A DNA stretch of 64,000 nt from Colwellia sp. TT2012 (GCF_001440345.1 NZ_LJYX01000016.1:124001-188000), one strand, 5' to 3'. Shown: positions 36,476 through 46,564, counted from the first letter of the stretch. The notes: generated by a model not told the origin, from the sequence alone. Made by a program: numbers and translations.

Positions 36476-37534
36476 CTAAGTATTACCTTTAACTTTTAAC
36501 TTATTTTTAGCAGCAAAGTTAAGCATTCTATTTAACGGAATTAATGCTTTTTCAGCTAAGTCTTCATCTACGTTTATTTCTTTACCCACTGGACTTACTA
36601 ACGCATCATGAATCGATTTCAAGCCATTCATTGCCATCCAAGGGCAATTAGCACAACTACGACAGGTTGCGCCGTTACCGCCTGTAGGTGCAGCGACAAA
36701 GGTCTTTTCTGGGCTGGCTTGTTCCATCTTATAAAAAATGCCTTTATCGGTTGCGACGATAAAATGTTTATTCGGCATATCTTTACTTGCTTGAATTAGC
36801 TGACTAGTAGAGCCCACTGCATCAGCAAGCTCTATGACATTGGTAGGCGATTCAGGGTGTACTAATACCGCAGCATCCGGATATTGCAGCTTAAGGTCAC
36901 GTAGTGCCGAGGCTTTAAACTCATCATGGACAATACAAGTGCCCTGCCACATCAGCATTTTGGCACCGGTTTCTTTTTCTATATATGCACCTAAGTGACG
37001 GTCAGGACCCCATAAAATCGGCTTACCTTGACTATCAAGCATATCGACTATTTCTAAGGCTATACTCGAAGTAACCACCCAGTCAGCTCGCGCTTTAACG
37101 GCAGCAGAGGTATTAGCATAAACTACCACGGTGTGATCTGGGTGCTGATCACAAAAAGCTGAGAACTCTTCAATGGGACAACCTAAGTCTAATGAGCAAG
37201 TTGCTTCCAGTTCAGGCATCAATACTCTTTTTTCGGGCGTTAAAATTTTAGCCGTTTCGCCCATAAACTTAACACCAGCAACGATTAATGTTTCTGCTGA
37301 GTGTTGCTTACCAAAACGAGCCATTTCAAGAGAGTCAGCAACACAGCCTCCCGTTTCTTCGGCAAGCGCTTGAATTATAGGATCAGTATAGTAATGAGCA
37401 ACCAATACGGCATTTTTTTCGACTAAGAGCAGTTTAATTTTCTTTATGTATTGCGCCTTTTCATCATTTGTTAAAGGCTTTGGCTTAGCTGGGAATTGAA
37501 AATCAAAATCTACCGCGATATTACTTACACTCAT
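36476..37534 (-). CDS. nadA: quinolinate synthase A
   Basis: A 352-residue 4Fe-4S enzyme that condenses iminoaspartate with dihydroxyacetone phosphate to quinolinate in de novo NAD synthesis. The three cluster cysteines are in [18 protein letters not shown] and [10 protein letters not shown]. Other family blocks: [38 protein letters not shown] and [11 protein letters not shown]. nadB is not adjacent. No regulatory gene or operator is evident. Confidence 0.96.
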   Translation of the reverse strand: MSVSNIAVDFDFQFPAKPKPLTNDEKAQYIKKIKLLLVEKNAVLVAHYYTDPIIQALAEETGGCVADSLEMARFGKQHSAETLIVAGVKFMGETAKILTPEKRVLMPELEATCSLDLGCPIEEFSAFCDQHPDHTVVVYANTSAAVKARADWVVTSSIALEIVDMLDSQGKPILWGPDRHLGAYIEKETGAKMLMWQGTCIVHDEFKASALRDLKLQYPDAAVLVHPESPTNVIELADAVGSTSQLIQASKDMPNKHFIVATDKGIFYKMEQASPEKTFVAAPTGGNGATCRSCANCPWMAMNGLKSIHDALVSPVGKEINVDEDLAEKALIPLNRMLNFAAKNKLKVKGNT

Positions 37535-37804
37535 GGGTTCTCTCTAAATCAGGACACGTTCAAACGCGGTAATTATAAGGGAAAGTGCTACTAATGTGTA
37601 GTATAGAATAAGCAGTATAACCGCTTCGCTATAGAGTAACTGTCAGCTATCTATCAAGACATGTTAATAAAGTGTTTTAACTGAGTGAAATTGGCTTAAA
37701 TAAGCTAGCTAGGGTAAATGAGGTGTATTAAATTTTATTCAGGGAGTTATAAGTAATAATTTTTTATTTATTAGTAGGGCTGGGGATTTTATCTGTATTA
37801 GCAG

Positions 37805-38093
37805 TGGTCAGCCGTGAAGGATTTGAACCTTCAGCTAACTGGTTAACGGTTAAGAGCTTGGCTTGAATTATGAGTAAGTGCTTTCAATTAGGAGTGGTCG
37901 GCCGTGAAGAATTTGAACCTTCGAGCTAACTGAGTTAACGGTTAAAAGCTTGGCTTGAATTATGAGTAAGTGCTTTCAATTAGGAGTGGTCGGCCGTGAA
38001 GAATTTGAACCTTCGAGCTAACTGAGTTAACGGTTAAAAGCTTGGCTTGAATTATGAGTACTTGAATTACCAGTAAGTGTTATCAATTAGGAG
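37805..38093 (-). pseudogene. three tandem truncated tRNA-Lys copies
   Basis: Three units of about 90 nt (CCA ends at 37805, 37895 and 37987) each keep the 3' part of tRNA-Lys (acceptor strand and T-arm, complement of TGGTCGGCCGTGAAGGATTT, and up to CCTTC). They then jump to the tRNA 5' end (GAGCTAAC). The anticodon and D arms are deleted, apparently at a GA microhomology. The shared spacer (GAATTATGAGTAAGTG...) is nearly identical in all units. They cannot work as tRNAs but lie at the 3' end of the tRNA-Lys transcription unit. Confidence 0.78.
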
Positions 38094-38169
38094 TGGTCGG
38101 CCGTGAAGGATTTGAACCTTCGACAAATTGGTTAAAAGCCAACTGCTCTACCAGCTGAGCTAACGGCCG
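38094..38169 (-). tRNA. tRNA-Lys (anticodon TTT), copy 6 in transcription order
   Basis: 76 nt with encoded CCA. Acceptor CGGCCGT pairs with ACGGCCG; anticodon loop CTTTTAA; T-loop TTCAAATC. It is the last intact copy before the truncated ones. Confidence 0.97.
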
Positions 38170-38204
38170 TGCCTAATTGTGAGTAAACGATAAATAGTCT
38201 TGAA

Positions 38205-38280
38205 TGGTCGGCCGTGAAGGATTTGAACCTTCGACAAATTGGTTAAAAGCCAACTGCTCTACCAGCTGAGCTAACGGCCG
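38205..38280 (-). tRNA. tRNA-Lys (anticodon TTT), copy 5
   Basis: Same 76-nt sequence and fold as the neighbouring copies, with encoded CCA. A 35-nt spacer separates it from copy 6. Confidence 0.97.
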
Positions 38281-38390
38281 ATTCAAGTTTCTACTTTACA
38301 TTTACTTGCTCCACTACCTATGACGATAAGGAGACTTTTTATTCAAACTCAACTTAACAACTTTTAAAGTCATTACTTTGAATTAGAAAG

Positions 38391-38466
38391 TGGTCGGCCG
38401 TGAAGGATTTGAACCTTCGACAAATTGGTTAAAAGCCAACTGCTCTACCAGCTGAGCTAACGGCCG
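38391..38466 (-). tRNA. tRNA-Lys (anticodon TTT), copy 4
   Basis: Same sequence and fold. The 110-nt spacer to copy 5 closely resembles the spacers on the other long intervals, showing duplication of tRNA plus spacer. Confidence 0.97.
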
Positions 38467-38579
38467 AGTCAAATTTTCTATTTTACAATTTACTTGCTCC
38501 ACTACCTATTTACGATAAGGAGACTTTTTATTCAAACTCAACTTAACAACTTATAAAGTCATTACTTTGAATTAGAAAG

Positions 38580-38655
38580 TGGTCGGCCGTGAAGGATTTG
38601 AACCTTCGACAAATTGGTTAAAAGCCAACTGCTCTACCAGCTGAGCTAACGGCCG
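38580..38655 (-). tRNA. tRNA-Lys (anticodon TTT), copy 3
   Basis: Same sequence and fold with encoded CCA; preceded by a short 36-nt spacer matching the one between copies 5 and 6. Confidence 0.97.
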
Positions 38656-38691
38656 TGTCTAATTGTGAGTAAACGATAAATAGTCTTGAAT

Positions 38692-38767
38692 TGGTCGGCC
38701 GTGAAGGATTTGAACCTTCGACAAATTGGTTAAAAGCCAACTGCTCTACCAGCTGAGCTAACGGCCG
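38692..38767 (-). tRNA. tRNA-Lys (anticodon TTT), copy 2
   Basis: Same sequence and fold with encoded CCA; separated from copy 1 by a 113-nt spacer. Confidence 0.97.
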
Positions 38768-38880
38768 ATTCAAGTTTTCTATTTTACAATCTACTTGCTC
38801 CACTACCTATTTACGATAGGGAGACTTTTTATTCAAACTCAGCTTAACAACTTATAAAGTCATTACATTGAATTAGAAAG

Positions 38881-38956
38881 TGGTCGGCCGTGAAGGATTT
38901 GAACCTTCGACAAATTGGTTAAAAGCCAACTGCTCTACCAGCTGAGCTAACGGCCG
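38881..38956 (-). tRNA. tRNA-Lys (anticodon TTT), copy 1
   Basis: First copy after the promoter. Same sequence and fold as the other five, with encoded CCA. Confidence 0.97.
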
Positions 38957-38991
38957 ACGTTGTGTTGAGTCACTGCCTCAACGCGGGGCAT

Positions 38992-39019
38992 ATAATACTC
39001 ATAATATATTTAAGTGCAA
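38992..39019 (-). promoter_or_regulatory. promoter of the tRNA-Lys cluster
   Basis: On the minus strand, -35 TTGCAC (complement 39014-39019), a 16-nt spacer and -10 TATTAT (complement 38992-38997), then a GC-rich discriminator (GCCCCGCG). This layout is typical of stringently controlled stable-RNA promoters. The start would be near 38985, about 30 nt before copy 1. Confidence 0.7.
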
Positions 39020-39128
39020 CAATAAATTCAATTTTTATCGATATTATTTTCTGTTAGTGCGTTTTCTCAACAATACGCTAGTTTTATCGACAACGAAAAC
39101 CAATAACTGTGATTTTTGTCCAATTAGC

Positions 39129-39920
39129 TTAATTTGTTAAACTAGCTAAGCGGGGCTTGGCAAGTTTTGCTGCAGTTGATTCCGGGTATTCTTTTAATAA
39201 TTGCTGATAGCGAGCAATGGCTTTTTTATTATCATTTTGCTTTTGAGCAACAATAGCAAGTTTTAATAGCGCATCAGGACGCTTAGATGAGCCTTTATGC
39301 TGGTTAACGACAATGATAAACTCTTGGCTTGCTTGGGCAAGTTTCCCTTGATTAAAGAGCAACTGACCTAACCAGTAATGGGCATTGGGTGCGTAATTAG
39401 AATTTGGAAAGTGCTTATTAAAGCCTTTAAATTCTAGAATAGCTTGCTGATAACGTTTATCCTTTAACACTAAATTAAGGGCACGGTCATACGCTTCATT
39501 TTCAGTTAAATTATCGCTATAACTGCCCGCATTGACTACCGTATTAAGACTCGTACTAAGACGAGTAGTCACTGAAGCAGGCTTACTGGTTGAGGCAAGT
39601 ACTTCATTGACTCGTCTATCAATTTCTTGATAAAGCTCTCGTTGGCGCTCTAATACTTGGCCTAATTTATGAGTATGTAATTCTGTTATACCACGAAGTT
39701 CATTGACTTCGCTTTGTAATTGGTCCAACTGACGCTGAATATTTACTTGCGCCTTATTACGTGAGTCTAACTTACGTGACAAGGTGCTTAATTGCTCTAT
39801 CAATGCAGCAGAATCAATAGAATTAGCGTTAACATCAATGACTGGCGCTTTAGCTACAGCTAACGCACTCATGGCGCTAGCTGTAATCATCATGCCAAAT
39901 AAAACTTTATTTAGTTTCAT
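39129..39920 (-). CDS. cpoB: cell division coordinator CpoB (YbgF)
   Basis: Periplasmic protein of 263 residues that couples the Tol system to PBP1B and septal peptidoglycan synthesis. It has a signal peptide (MKLNKVLFGMMITASAMSAL to about residue 24), an N-terminal coiled coil (about 40-100, QLSTLSRKLDSRNKAQVNIQ), and C-terminal TPR repeats (about 140-260, LNLVLKDKRYQQAILEFKGF; NYAPNAHYWLGQLLFNQGKL). It is the last gene of the Tol-Pal operon, 43 nt after pal. Confidence 0.94.
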   Translation of the reverse strand: MKLNKVLFGMMITASAMSALAVAKAPVIDVNANSIDSAALIEQLSTLSRKLDSRNKAQVNIQRQLDQLQSEVNELRGITELHTHKLGQVLERQRELYQEIDRRVNEVLASTSKPASVTTRLSTSLNTVVNAGSYSDNLTENEAYDRALNLVLKDKRYQQAILEFKGFNKHFPNSNYAPNAHYWLGQLLFNQGKLAQASQEFIIVVNQHKGSSKRPDALLKLAIVAQKQNDNKKAIARYQQLLKEYPESTAAKLAKPRLASLTN

Positions 39921-39963
39921 TCAGTTACCTGTTTAGTTGAGACGTATTAAGTCTTAGTAAGTA

Positions 39964-40518
39964 TTAGTAAACTAATACGGCACGACGGTTTTTAGCAAAA
40001 GCATTTTCGCTACGATCTTTAAGCATTGGTTTTTCTTCACCATAGCTAACCACAGTAATTTGGCTAGCGGCAACACCCATATTTTCTAAATAAGTAACGA
40101 CAGCTTTAGCACGACGTTCACCTAAAGCGATGTTGTATTCTGGCGTACCACGTTCATCGGCATGTCCTTCAACTAAAATTTTAACCTCTGAATTAGCAGT
40201 CAAAAATTGAGCATGAGCATCTAAAATTGCTGAAAATTGCTCATTTACATTTGAAACATCAAAGTCAAAATAAACAATGTGCTCTGCACGTAATGTATCT
40301 AACTCTTGACGTTTTTGTTCTTCAATTTCTGCAGCACGTTTAGCAGCAGTAACGAGTACGGCTTCTTGCTCTTTTTGAGCGGCTTCAGCATTTTGAGTAA
40401 CTTGGGCATTAGTATCTACTTGGCTTTGCTCATCTGTATCTGAGTTTGAGCTACAAGCTGACAAAACGGTAAGAGGTAAAGCAATTGCTAAGCATTTTAC
40501 TATGTTATTAAAGCGCAT
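39964..40518 (-). CDS. pal: peptidoglycan-associated lipoprotein Pal
   Basis: Outer-membrane lipoprotein of 184 residues. Signal with lipobox LSAC (MRFNNIVKCLAIALPLTVLSAC), a flexible linker rich in Q, E and A, and a C-terminal OmpA-like peptidoglycan-binding domain with VYFDFDVSNV, VEGHADERGTPEYNIALGER and NRRAVLVY. The meso-diaminopimelate contacts are expected in the HADERG region. It anchors the outer membrane and partners TolB. Confidence 0.96.
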   Translation of the reverse strand: MRFNNIVKCLAIALPLTVLSACSSNSDTDEQSQVDTNAQVTQNAEAAQKEQEAVLVTAAKRAAEIEEQKRQELDTLRAEHIVYFDFDVSNVNEQFSAILDAHAQFLTANSEVKILVEGHADERGTPEYNIALGERRAKAVVTYLENMGVAASQITVVSYGEEKPMLKDRSENAFAKNRRAVLVY

Positions 40519-40575
40519 TTTATTTTCCTTTATTCTAAAATATAAATTAAAAGTTCATTCGATTTTTGTATATTA

Positions 40576-41925
40576 TTATAAAAATGGCGACCAGGCTGGT
40601 GCCTTCACTTGACCATCAAGTGCCGGCAATCTAGCTTTAAATCGTCCATCTACCGACACTAAACCCAACACTTGTCGATTATTATGTAAGGTACTGTATA
40701 TGATCATACCACCATCAGGTGACACACTTGGCGACTCATCTAACCGTGTTTCGGTTAGTACCTGGAATAAGCCTGAAGCTAAGTCTTGTTTCGCTAAACG
40801 ATATTTACCGCGAGTTCTATTGACCATGATCAGCTGTTTACCATCAGGGGTTACTGAACCTCCAAGGTTCATTTCACCATCAAATGTCAAACGTCTTACT
40901 TTTCCCCCGGCTAAATCTACGCGATATAGCTGAGGTTTTCCACCCCGTTCTGAACTAAATATCAATGATTTACCATCAGGGGTCCAACTTGGCTCAGTAT
41001 CAATAGCTCTATTACGAGTTATACGACGTAATTTCATCGTAGCTAACTCCATAATATATAAATCAGGATTGCCATCTTTTGACAATACCATAGCCATACT
41101 TTTGCCGTCAGGAGAAAAACGCGGCGCACTGTTTATGCCTTTAAATGAGCTGATCAGCTTTCGCTCACCAGTATAGATATCAATGGTATGTATTTGTGCT
41201 TGACGATTTTCAAAGGAAACATACGCCAACTGCTCGCCATTTGGTCGCCAGGTGGGCGACATTAGTGGTTCTTTAGAACTTAACAAGACGTGTTCGTTAA
41301 AACCATCATAATCAGAAAAAGCGAGTTGATATGGGTATTTCCCTTGATCGCGAACAATAATATAGGCAATTTTACTTAAAAAGGCCCCTTTGGTGCCGGT
41401 GAGTTTTTCATAGATAACATTACTAATACTATGAGCATAACGACGAGCCTGGTTAGTATTAATATTGGCACTGCTTTGCGCTAAAATATGATCTTGCGCT
41501 TGCACCAGTTTACCATTACTGAGCATTGACGTTTGACCGCCGGTAATTTGACCGCGAATAACATCAACTAATTGGTAGCTTACTTGATAACGGCCGATGG
41601 AAATTTCTTTGATTTGACCAATAACAAGGGCTTCAGCACCCAAGCTAGCCCAAGCACTGTAATCAATATTTTTCTCATCAATAATAGTCTCAGGAAATTT
41701 GTTTGCTGCAATAGGACTAAATTTACCACTGCGCAATAAATCATCACTAATAACCTGTGCTAATGACTCAGGTCTGACGCCACTACCCATCCATTGAAAA
41801 GGAACTATAGCAATAGGACGAGCACTATCTACGCCGCCGGTAATGACTATTTCTAATGCTGCCATCGCACGAGGTGAGGCCAACACTATAAGTGCGCTGA
41901 TTAGTATGCTTGGTAATAATCTCAT
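40576..41925 (-). CDS. tolB: Tol-Pal system protein TolB
   Basis: Periplasmic beta-propeller of 449 residues that binds Pal and TolA. Signal peptide [20 protein letters not shown], an N-terminal domain ([35 protein letters not shown]), then WD40-like PD40 repeats ([60 protein letters not shown]), ending [19 protein letters not shown]. The ATG at 41925 gives a normal signal peptide; an ATG 33 nt upstream is in frame but less likely. Confidence 0.95.
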   Translation of the reverse strand: MRLLPSILISALIVLASPRAMAALEIVITGGVDSARPIAIVPFQWMGSGVRPESLAQVISDDLLRSGKFSPIAANKFPETIIDEKNIDYSAWASLGAEALVIGQIKEISIGRYQVSYQLVDVIRGQITGGQTSMLSNGKLVQAQDHILAQSSANINTNQARRYAHSISNVIYEKLTGTKGAFLSKIAYIIVRDQGKYPYQLAFSDYDGFNEHVLLSSKEPLMSPTWRPNGEQLAYVSFENRQAQIHTIDIYTGERKLISSFKGINSAPRFSPDGKSMAMVLSKDGNPDLYIMELATMKLRRITRNRAIDTEPSWTPDGKSLIFSSERGGKPQLYRVDLAGGKVRRLTFDGEMNLGGSVTPDGKQLIMVNRTRGKYRLAKQDLASGLFQVLTETRLDESPSVSPDGGMIIYSTLHNNRQVLGLVSVDGRFKARLPALDGQVKAPAWSPFL

Positions 41926-42037
41926 GTTCTCTATTTTATTCCTTTTAACTAGATGCACTTTTAACGTAATACCTAGGGCAAAACTACGTCCTGCACTAAA
42001 TATACTCTACTTATAACCACGTTATCGCTAATGAACG

Positions 42038-42982
42038 CTAAAACTCAGGTACAACGGTTACCGCTAATCGACGCATTTCTTTAAAGACTTCAGGATCTTT
42101 AGATACAGGTAACGTACCCGCTTTATAAATAGCATTTTTAGCCGCAGCACATACCGTTTTATCACCTTGCCCCACTTTAACGTCGGTAACAAAGCCTGAA
42201 GGCGCCAAACTGATGGTCAATTTACAAGACTTATCAGCCATGGTGCTACGATCTTTTCTCATATGACGGTTAATACTCTGGGTGATCAAGGCGGAATACC
42301 GTGCTATCTCGGTCATCACTTGTTGCTGACGAGCTTGATTACGACTTACCATTTCAGCCGCCATTTGTTTTGCTAACATATCATCTTGAATTGCTTGTTC
42401 TTTAGCGGCTATTTCTTGTCTCTTACGTTCAGCAATTTTTTCAAGACGAAGCTCTGCTACTTTTTTAGCTGCAGCTTCTTCTTTTAAACGCTTTGAGCGA
42501 GCAACAGCAGCCGCTTTTTCAGCCGCTTGCTTTTCTTGCTCCTTTTGCTGACGAATTTTTTCAGCCTTGGCCGCTTTTGCATTCGATAACTTAGCCGCTT
42601 TATCCGCTTTAATTTTTTCTTGTTCTTTTTGCTTACGCTGACGCTCTAATTTCTTGATACGAGCTTCTTCTCTGGTCCGACGTTTTTTGGCATCAGTTGC
42701 CCGTTTTTCTACCGCCTTTAAACGTTTTTTCTCTGCATCAAGTTGTGCTGATTTTTGTTGCTGTATTCTCTTTATTGCTTGTTCAAATTTTGCTTTGTCG
42801 ATAATCACAGCTTTTATCGGCTCTAAAGTTTGTGCTGACGGGGTGGGTTTCGGCTCGGGAATGGAGGAAAAATCCCCGGCAAACAAGCCAAAAAGTAACA
42901 CTAGGTGTAAAGCAATACTGAACAAGATAGCTTTGAAGTAAACTGATTCAACAGTAAAAATTGAAGCTCGTTGCTGTGCCAC
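42038..42982 (-). CDS. tolA: cell envelope integrity protein TolA
   Basis: Inner-membrane protein of 314 residues that bridges to the outer membrane. One N-terminal span (YFKAILFSIALHLVLLFGLF), a long K/A/E-rich helical domain (about 65-215), and a C-terminal domain ending YSALITQSINRHMRKDRSTM and CKLTISLAPSGFVTDVKVG, with two cysteines in the usual positions. TolA is slightly shorter than in E. coli (421) because the helical domain is compact. It starts one nt after tolR. Confidence 0.94.
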   Translation of the reverse strand: MAQQRASIFTVESVYFKAILFSIALHLVLLFGLFAGDFSSIPEPKPTPSAQTLEPIKAVIIDKAKFEQAIKRIQQQKSAQLDAEKKRLKAVEKRATDAKKRRTREEARIKKLERQRKQKEQEKIKADKAAKLSNAKAAKAEKIRQQKEQEKQAAEKAAAVARSKRLKEEAAAKKVAELRLEKIAERKRQEIAAKEQAIQDDMLAKQMAAEMVSRNQARQQQVMTEIARYSALITQSINRHMRKDRSTMADKSCKLTISLAPSGFVTDVKVGQGDKTVCAAAKNAIYKAGTLPVSKDPEVFKEMRRLAVTVVPEF

Positions 42983-42983
42983 G

Positions 42984-43409
42984 CTATTCCCCTATAGAGT
43001 CTGTCATTAAACCTATCGATGGCACACCGGCAACAGTTTGCAACAAGACCATAAGTTGAATAACCGCATTATAAGAAACAGCGCCGTCACCATTTACCAG
43101 CACAGGTGTTCCCGGTTCAATCGCTAGATGCGCTTTTACTAATATTGCCACTTCTTCTGCCGACATAGGTTCTTTATCGTTGGCCCCGACGGTGAGGTAA
43201 TACCGTCCTTGCGCATCAACACTGGCCACTAATGGCGTTTTACTTTGCTCATCTAAGGGCTCGGCGTCCGCTTGTGGTAAGTCAACTTTAACCCCTTGGG
43301 TAATTAACGGGGTGCTAATCATAAAAACAATTAGCAATACCAACATTACATCGATATAGGGTACTACATTAATTTCAGCCACTATACGGCGTCTAACTCT
43401 TTTGTACAT
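42984..43409 (-). CDS. tolR: Tol-Pal system protein TolR
   Basis: A 141-residue ExbD/TolR protein with one N-terminal span containing the ion-channel Asp (NVVPYIDVMLVLLIVFMIST) and a periplasmic dimerisation domain. It works with TolQ to convert the proton gradient into TolA motion. It lies two nt after tolQ and one nt before tolA. Confidence 0.96.
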   Translation of the reverse strand: MYKRVRRRIVAEINVVPYIDVMLVLLIVFMISTPLITQGVKVDLPQADAEPLDEQSKTPLVASVDAQGRYYLTVGANDKEPMSAEEVAILVKAHLAIEPGTPVLVNGDGAVSYNAVIQLMVLLQTVAGVPSIGLMTDSIGE

Positions 43410-43411
43410 AG

Positions 43412-44104
43412 TTATGCCTTACGTGCAGATTGCTCAGCGGCGGATTGACGTTGTAATATACTTGAAAATTCATCCATAAAATTGCCATAGCTGTTCTCCA
43501 GCTTTTCTACTTTATGACTAAAACGGTTAAAAGCAATGACGGCAGGAATAGCAGCAAAAAGCCCCATGGCGGTAGCGATTAATGCTTCGGCAATGCCGGG
43601 GGCCACCATAGCAAGTGTCGCCTGTTTTACCGCACCTAAAGCAATAAATGAAGTCATGATACCCCACACGGTACCAAATAAACCAATATATGGACTAATA
43701 GAGCCAACGGTTGCCATAAAGGGCAAGTGGGTCTCTAAACTATCTACTTCTCGGGATAATGCGACACGCATGGCACGATAAGTACCATCGATAATAATTT
43801 GTGGGTTATCAATATGACTTTTTCTTAATCGGGCAAATTCTTTAAAGCCGGCAATAAATAAGGTTTCAATACCTTGCACTTGAGGTTTAGCCGAGATATC
43901 ACTATAGAGCTTACTTAAATCGGCACCACTCCAAAATTTATCTTCAAACGCCTTTAACGCTAACTCGGCCGTTTTCAGTACGTTTCTCCGCTGGAATATC
44001 ATTGCCCAGCACATAATTGAGAAGATGAGTAAAACAAGCATAACAAATTGCACTAATATGCTTGCTTCTATGACTAATCGAAAAAAGGAAATTTCAGCTG
44101 ACAC
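43412..44104 (-). CDS. tolQ: Tol-Pal system protein TolQ
   Basis: A 230-residue MotA/TolQ/ExbB proton-channel protein with three membrane segments: [20 protein letters not shown] at the N-terminus, then [20 protein letters not shown] and [20 protein letters not shown]. The conserved Thr/Ser channel residues (GTVWG) and Pro residues are in place. Its start overlaps the end of ybgC by 11 nt. Confidence 0.96.
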   Translation of the reverse strand: MSAEISFFRLVIEASILVQFVMLVLLIFSIMCWAMIFQRRNVLKTAELALKAFEDKFWSGADLSKLYSDISAKPQVQGIETLFIAGFKEFARLRKSHIDNPQIIIDGTYRAMRVALSREVDSLETHLPFMATVGSISPYIGLFGTVWGIMTSFIALGAVKQATLAMVAPGIAEALIATAMGLFAAIPAVIAFNRFSHKVEKLENSYGNFMDEFSSILQRQSAAEQSARKA

Positions 44105-44528
44105 GTTTAAAGGCTCCTAGTATTTTTTTGGGAATAGCACAGGGTTTATGCTGGCTAAAGTCAACACAAGCAACACGTATTTTAGCGGTACAAAGTACTT
44201 GCTGTGCTTGGTTGGTTATTTGTTGTTGAAACACTAAACTGGCACGTTTCAAGGTTATTATCGTTGTCTTTACCTCAAGTAAATCATCGAGCTTGGCTGA
44301 GGCTAGGTTATCCATTTCAACCTTTCTGACCACAAAACCTAGTTTTTGTTGCAAAAAACTTTGTTGATTTATCCCTATTTCTCGTAACCACTCGGTACGT
44401 GCTCGCTCAAAAAACTTTAAGTAATTGGCATAATAGACAATACCGCCAGCATCCGTATCTTCGTAATAGACCCGAATAGCGAAATGATGCGCTGTTGCTT
44501 TTGATAATTTAGAGACTTCTTCAGACAT
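44094..44528 (-). CDS. ybgC: tol-pal system-associated acyl-CoA thioesterase
   Basis: A 144-residue hotdog-fold thioesterase, first gene of the Tol-Pal operon. The active-site motif [20 protein letters not shown] carries the catalytic Asp. YbgC hydrolyses short-chain or malonyl-type acyl-CoA and binds acyl carrier protein in E. coli, linking envelope and phospholipid metabolism. It overlaps tolQ by 11 nt. The operon promoter is probably in 44529-44640. Confidence 0.94.
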   Translation of the reverse strand: MSEEVSKLSKATAHHFAIRVYYEDTDAGGIVYYANYLKFFERARTEWLREIGINQQSFLQQKLGFVVRKVEMDNLASAKLDDLLEVKTTIITLKRASLVFQQQITNQAQQVLCTAKIRVACVDFSQHKPCAIPKKILGAFKRVS

Positions 44529-44676
44529 ATACTATGGGTATTATTTTGTAGTTGATTGATGACTTAAGCGAGATGGCTCTATAGTAATAGATAAAGCAAC
44601 AGGCAAACAAGGTGGCAGAGATAAAAACTTACATTATTTAGCATAAAAAGTGATAAAAATACTTTTCTTATATTAA

Positions 44677-44707
44677 AAAACAAAAAAAGCGCCATCAGGC
44701 GCTTTTT
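44677..44707 (-). terminator. intrinsic terminator after deaD
   Basis: AAAAAGCGCC (44684-44693) pairs with GGCGCTTTTT (44698-44707) around ATCA. On the minus strand a long T-rich tract follows (TTTTTTTGTTTTTT). Confidence 0.93.
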
Positions 44708-44731
44708 AAAAGACAATTAAGTCATTATCAA

Positions 44732-46564
44732 CTAGTTATTACGTGGCGCTCGTTCAGCACGACGAGGGGTACGATTTTGGCTAACAATAACTTCGTCTGA
44801 AGTAGTTATAGCAAGAGGTTGACGACGAACACGTACACTTTTCAATTGATTGAACAAGTCAGCCGGGATGCCTTTTGGCAATTGTACAAATGTATGCTTC
44901 TCGTGCAAGTTAATCGCACCAATATAGCTACTATCAAGTGAAATTTCGTTGGCGATAGCACCAACAATATCACCTGGACGTGCCCCATGATCTTTACCTA
45001 CTTCAAGACGGTAAGTCTGCCAATCGACATCGTTACGGTTTACTTTTTCTTTACGAGGTCTGTCATCACGTGAACCACGGTTGCCATTTCGGTCGCCACG
45101 GCTATCACTACGGGCGTCACGACGATTATCTCTACCACCGCGGTCATTACGATCTCGGCTGCTTCTGTCGCGATTATTATCACGAGAATCACGAGTATCT
45201 CGACGCGGCTTAGGATCTTCTTTCGGCTGTAGTGGTTGCTTTAACTGTTTTTGATATAACAAAGCAGCGGCTAAATCAGTCATTGACAACTCAGACTCTG
45301 CAGCCATGGCTTCAATAATTTCGCGCATATTAGTTAAGTCTTTATCACTGACAATAGTTGAAATTTCAACACGAGCACGTTCAATACGTTTTTTACCAAG
45401 TTCTTCAATATTTGGTAACTCATACATATTCACTGTGCCAGAGGTTAAACGCTCATAGTGACGTAATGAATACATTTCACGAGGACGAACAAATGAGATT
45501 GCCGTGCCTTCACGACCTGCACGTCCGGTACGACCAATGCGATGCACATACGCTTCGTTATCACCAGGCAAGTCATAGTTAATTACATGAGAAATACGTG
45601 GGATATCTAAACCACGGGCAACAACGTCGGTTGCTACTAAGATAGACGATTGACCCGACTTCATTTGAGTAATACAACGTTCACGTTGTGCTTGGTTCAT
45701 ATCACCATTTAAGGCTAGTGCTGGATAACCAGCACGCTCTAACTTTTCAGCAACATCAACGGTATCATTACGTGTACGAACAAAAATAAGCATGGCATCA
45801 AATTCAACAGTTTCAGCAATACGCTCCAATGCCGTCATTTTGCTAATGCCGCTAACTTTCCATGCATATTGAGTAATATTTGCTTTGGATTTTTTTAATG
45901 CTGCAATTTTTATATGCTCCGGATCTTTTAAGAAACGGTTAGCAATTTTTCTGATTGCTGGTGGCATAGTTGCCGAGAACAAACACATTTGTGTGGCTTT
46001 TGGTAAGTGATCTAAAATCCACTGGATATCTTCTAAGAAACCCATGTTTAACATTTCATCGGCTTCATCTAATACACAGACGCGTAAGTCATCTAATTTT
46101 AAGCTTTTACGACGTAAATGGTCCATTAAACGACCTGGAGTACCGACAACAACTTGTGCGCCACGTTCTAGTTGTTGAAATTGTGGTCCATAGGATTGAC
46201 CACCATATAAGGTAGCAACACGTAAACCTTTCATGTTTTTACCGAAAGATTCTATGGCTTCAGCAACTTGCATTGCTAATTCACGTGTTGGTGCTAAAAC
46301 CATCAATTGTGGTTTTTTAATTGAAGTATCTATTTTTGCTAGTGCAGGTAAGCCAAAAGCGGCGGTTTTACCTGTACCTGTTTGCGCTTCACCTAAAACA
46401 TCTTTACCAGCTAAAAGCGGAGGAATAGTTTGTACTTGAATATCAGTTGCTGAGGTGAAACCGATAGACGTTATCGCTGATAATAAATCTTTAGGTAAAC
46501 CTAAAGAATCAAAAGAAACAGCTTCAGTATTTTCGGTATTTTCAGTATTGCTTTGATCGGTCAT
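44732..46564 (-). CDS. deaD: DEAD-box ATP-dependent RNA helicase (cold-shock DeaD/CsdA)
   Basis: A 610-residue helicase that unwinds structured RNA in cold ribosome assembly and mRNA decay. Motifs in order: Q motif (PKDLLSAITSIGFTSATDIQ), Walker A AQTGTGKT, PTRELA, VLDEADEML, SATMPP, VATDVVARGLD and HRIGRTGRAG. A basic R/D-rich linker (RDSRDNNRDRSSRDRNDRGG; about 455-510) leads to a C-terminal DbpA/CsdA RNA-binding domain (DVDWQTYRLEVGKDHGARPG; GAINLHEKHTFVQLPKG). The long leader upstream is in keeping with cold induction. Confidence 0.94.
   Translation of the reverse strand: MTDQSNTENTENTEAVSFDSLGLPKDLLSAITSIGFTSATDIQVQTIPPLLAGKDVLGEAQTGTGKTAAFGLPALAKIDTSIKKPQLMVLAPTRELAMQVAEAIESFGKNMKGLRVATLYGGQSYGPQFQQLERGAQVVVGTPGRLMDHLRRKSLKLDDLRVCVLDEADEMLNMGFLEDIQWILDHLPKATQMCLFSATMPPAIRKIANRFLKDPEHIKIAALKKSKANITQYAWKVSGISKMTALERIAETVEFDAMLIFVRTRNDTVDVAEKLERAGYPALALNGDMNQAQRERCITQMKSGQSSILVATDVVARGLDIPRISHVINYDLPGDNEAYVHRIGRTGRAGREGTAISFVRPREMYSLRHYERLTSGTVNMYELPNIEELGKKRIERARVEISTIVSDKDLTNMREIIEAMAAESELSMTDLAAALLYQKQLKQPLQPKEDPKPRRDTRDSRDNNRDRSSRDRNDRGGRDNRRDARSDSRGDRNGNRGSRDDRPRKEKVNRNDVDWQTYRLEVGKDHGARPGDIVGAIANEISLDSSYIGAINLHEKHTFVQLPKGIPADLFNQLKSVRVRRQPLAITTSDEVIVSQNRTPRRAERAPRNN

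Noticed and set aside
37805-38956. Regular repeats with spacers resembling a CRISPR array
   Set aside because: The 76-nt repeats fold as tRNA-Lys with encoded CCA, and the spacers are themselves repeated, unlike CRISPR spacers. No cas genes are present.
44980-45213. A plus-strand frame rich in His, Asp and Tyr opposite deaD
   Set aside because: It is the antisense of the low-complexity Arg/Asp linker of the helicase, and its odd composition follows from that.
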